This document shows positions 63,866 through 64,000 of a DNA stretch of 64,000 nucleotides, one piece after another. The stretch is from Bradysia coprophila (Eukaryota > Arthropoda > Insecta > Diptera > Sciaridae), in contig NW_023503509.1 of NCBI RefSeq assembly GCF_014529535.1, positions 1,240,001-1,304,000 of the forward strand, given 5' to 3'. How positions within the stretch are numbered: position 1 is the stretch's first letter; each line of letters opens with the position of its first letter. The notes below the pieces were generated by a model. It saw only the letters and a list, made by a program, of their open reading frames with translations. It was not told the DNA's origin and ran no database searches. The position numbers and the translations under genes were made by a program.

Positions 63866-64000
63866 ACATGTTTGTGCATTTTCACTGTCACAAACAGTGA
63901 TGCAAAGTGCACTTTACCGTGCATAAGCATGTAATGGTTTTTTGCTGGACATTCGTAAGAAATAATTTCCTAGTTTGATATGGTCAATTCGTTTATAAAT

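Overview
The window is AT-rich animal nuclear DNA: short exons with GT-AG introns, long repeat-filled introns and intergenic space, and many short palindromic transposon relics (MITEs). The gene set (Rap2-type GTPase, PWP1, XPA, a C2H2 factor, an H2A variant, Pcf11) is metazoan, and the exon style and sequences suggest an insect, probably a dipteran. Genus is not determinable by eye. No bacterial, viral or organellar segment is evident.

Layout. Positions 1-26,118 (minus) hold a Rap2-like small GTPase. Three coding exons are visible, separated by a 23.5 kb intron full of repeats, and the last coding exon lies off the left edge. A fragment resembling an M14 carboxypeptidase exon sits at 43-267. 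Positions 29,424-31,068 (plus) hold a complete five-exon PWP1 (WD40 ribosome-biogenesis factor). It is tail-to-tail with a complete four-exon XPA (31,167-32,188, minus; nucleotide-excision repair); the stops are 97 bp apart. Positions 35,340-38,060 (minus) hold an unusual locus. A 7-nt coding exon (ATG TCA G) is phase-compatible with two different 3' bodies: a single exon encoding a retrotransposon Gag-like protein with five zinc knuckles, and seven tiny exons encoding seven C2H2-type fingers, one per exon. Positions 39,366-39,997 (plus) hold a two-exon divergent histone H2A variant with an acidic tail and a terminal SQNF. Positions 43,778-57,395 (plus) hold a complete Pcf11 (pre-mRNA 3'-end processing and transcription termination), about 1,655 aa in ten coding exons, with a probable non-coding first exon ending at 41,982. 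Downstream, 59.36-63.29 kb is a diverged second copy of the Pcf11 promoter, first exon and intron 1, interrupted by about 2.9 kb, so a Pcf11 paralogue or a truncated duplication may continue past the right edge.

Exon boundaries were set by hand from GT/AG sites, reading-frame phase and recalled family alignments. All complete gene models sum to a multiple of three without internal stops.

The remainder is repeats: at least eight families of inverted-repeat elements (some with 8- or 9-bp target duplications), a tRNA-like SINE candidate, a 19-bp tandem repeat and several long hairpins. The genes are mostly housekeeping (signalling, ribosome biogenesis, DNA repair, chromatin, RNA 3'-end formation) and form no pathway together. 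The most unusual parts are the shared-start Gag/zinc-finger locus, the H2A variant and the duplicated Pcf11 5' region.
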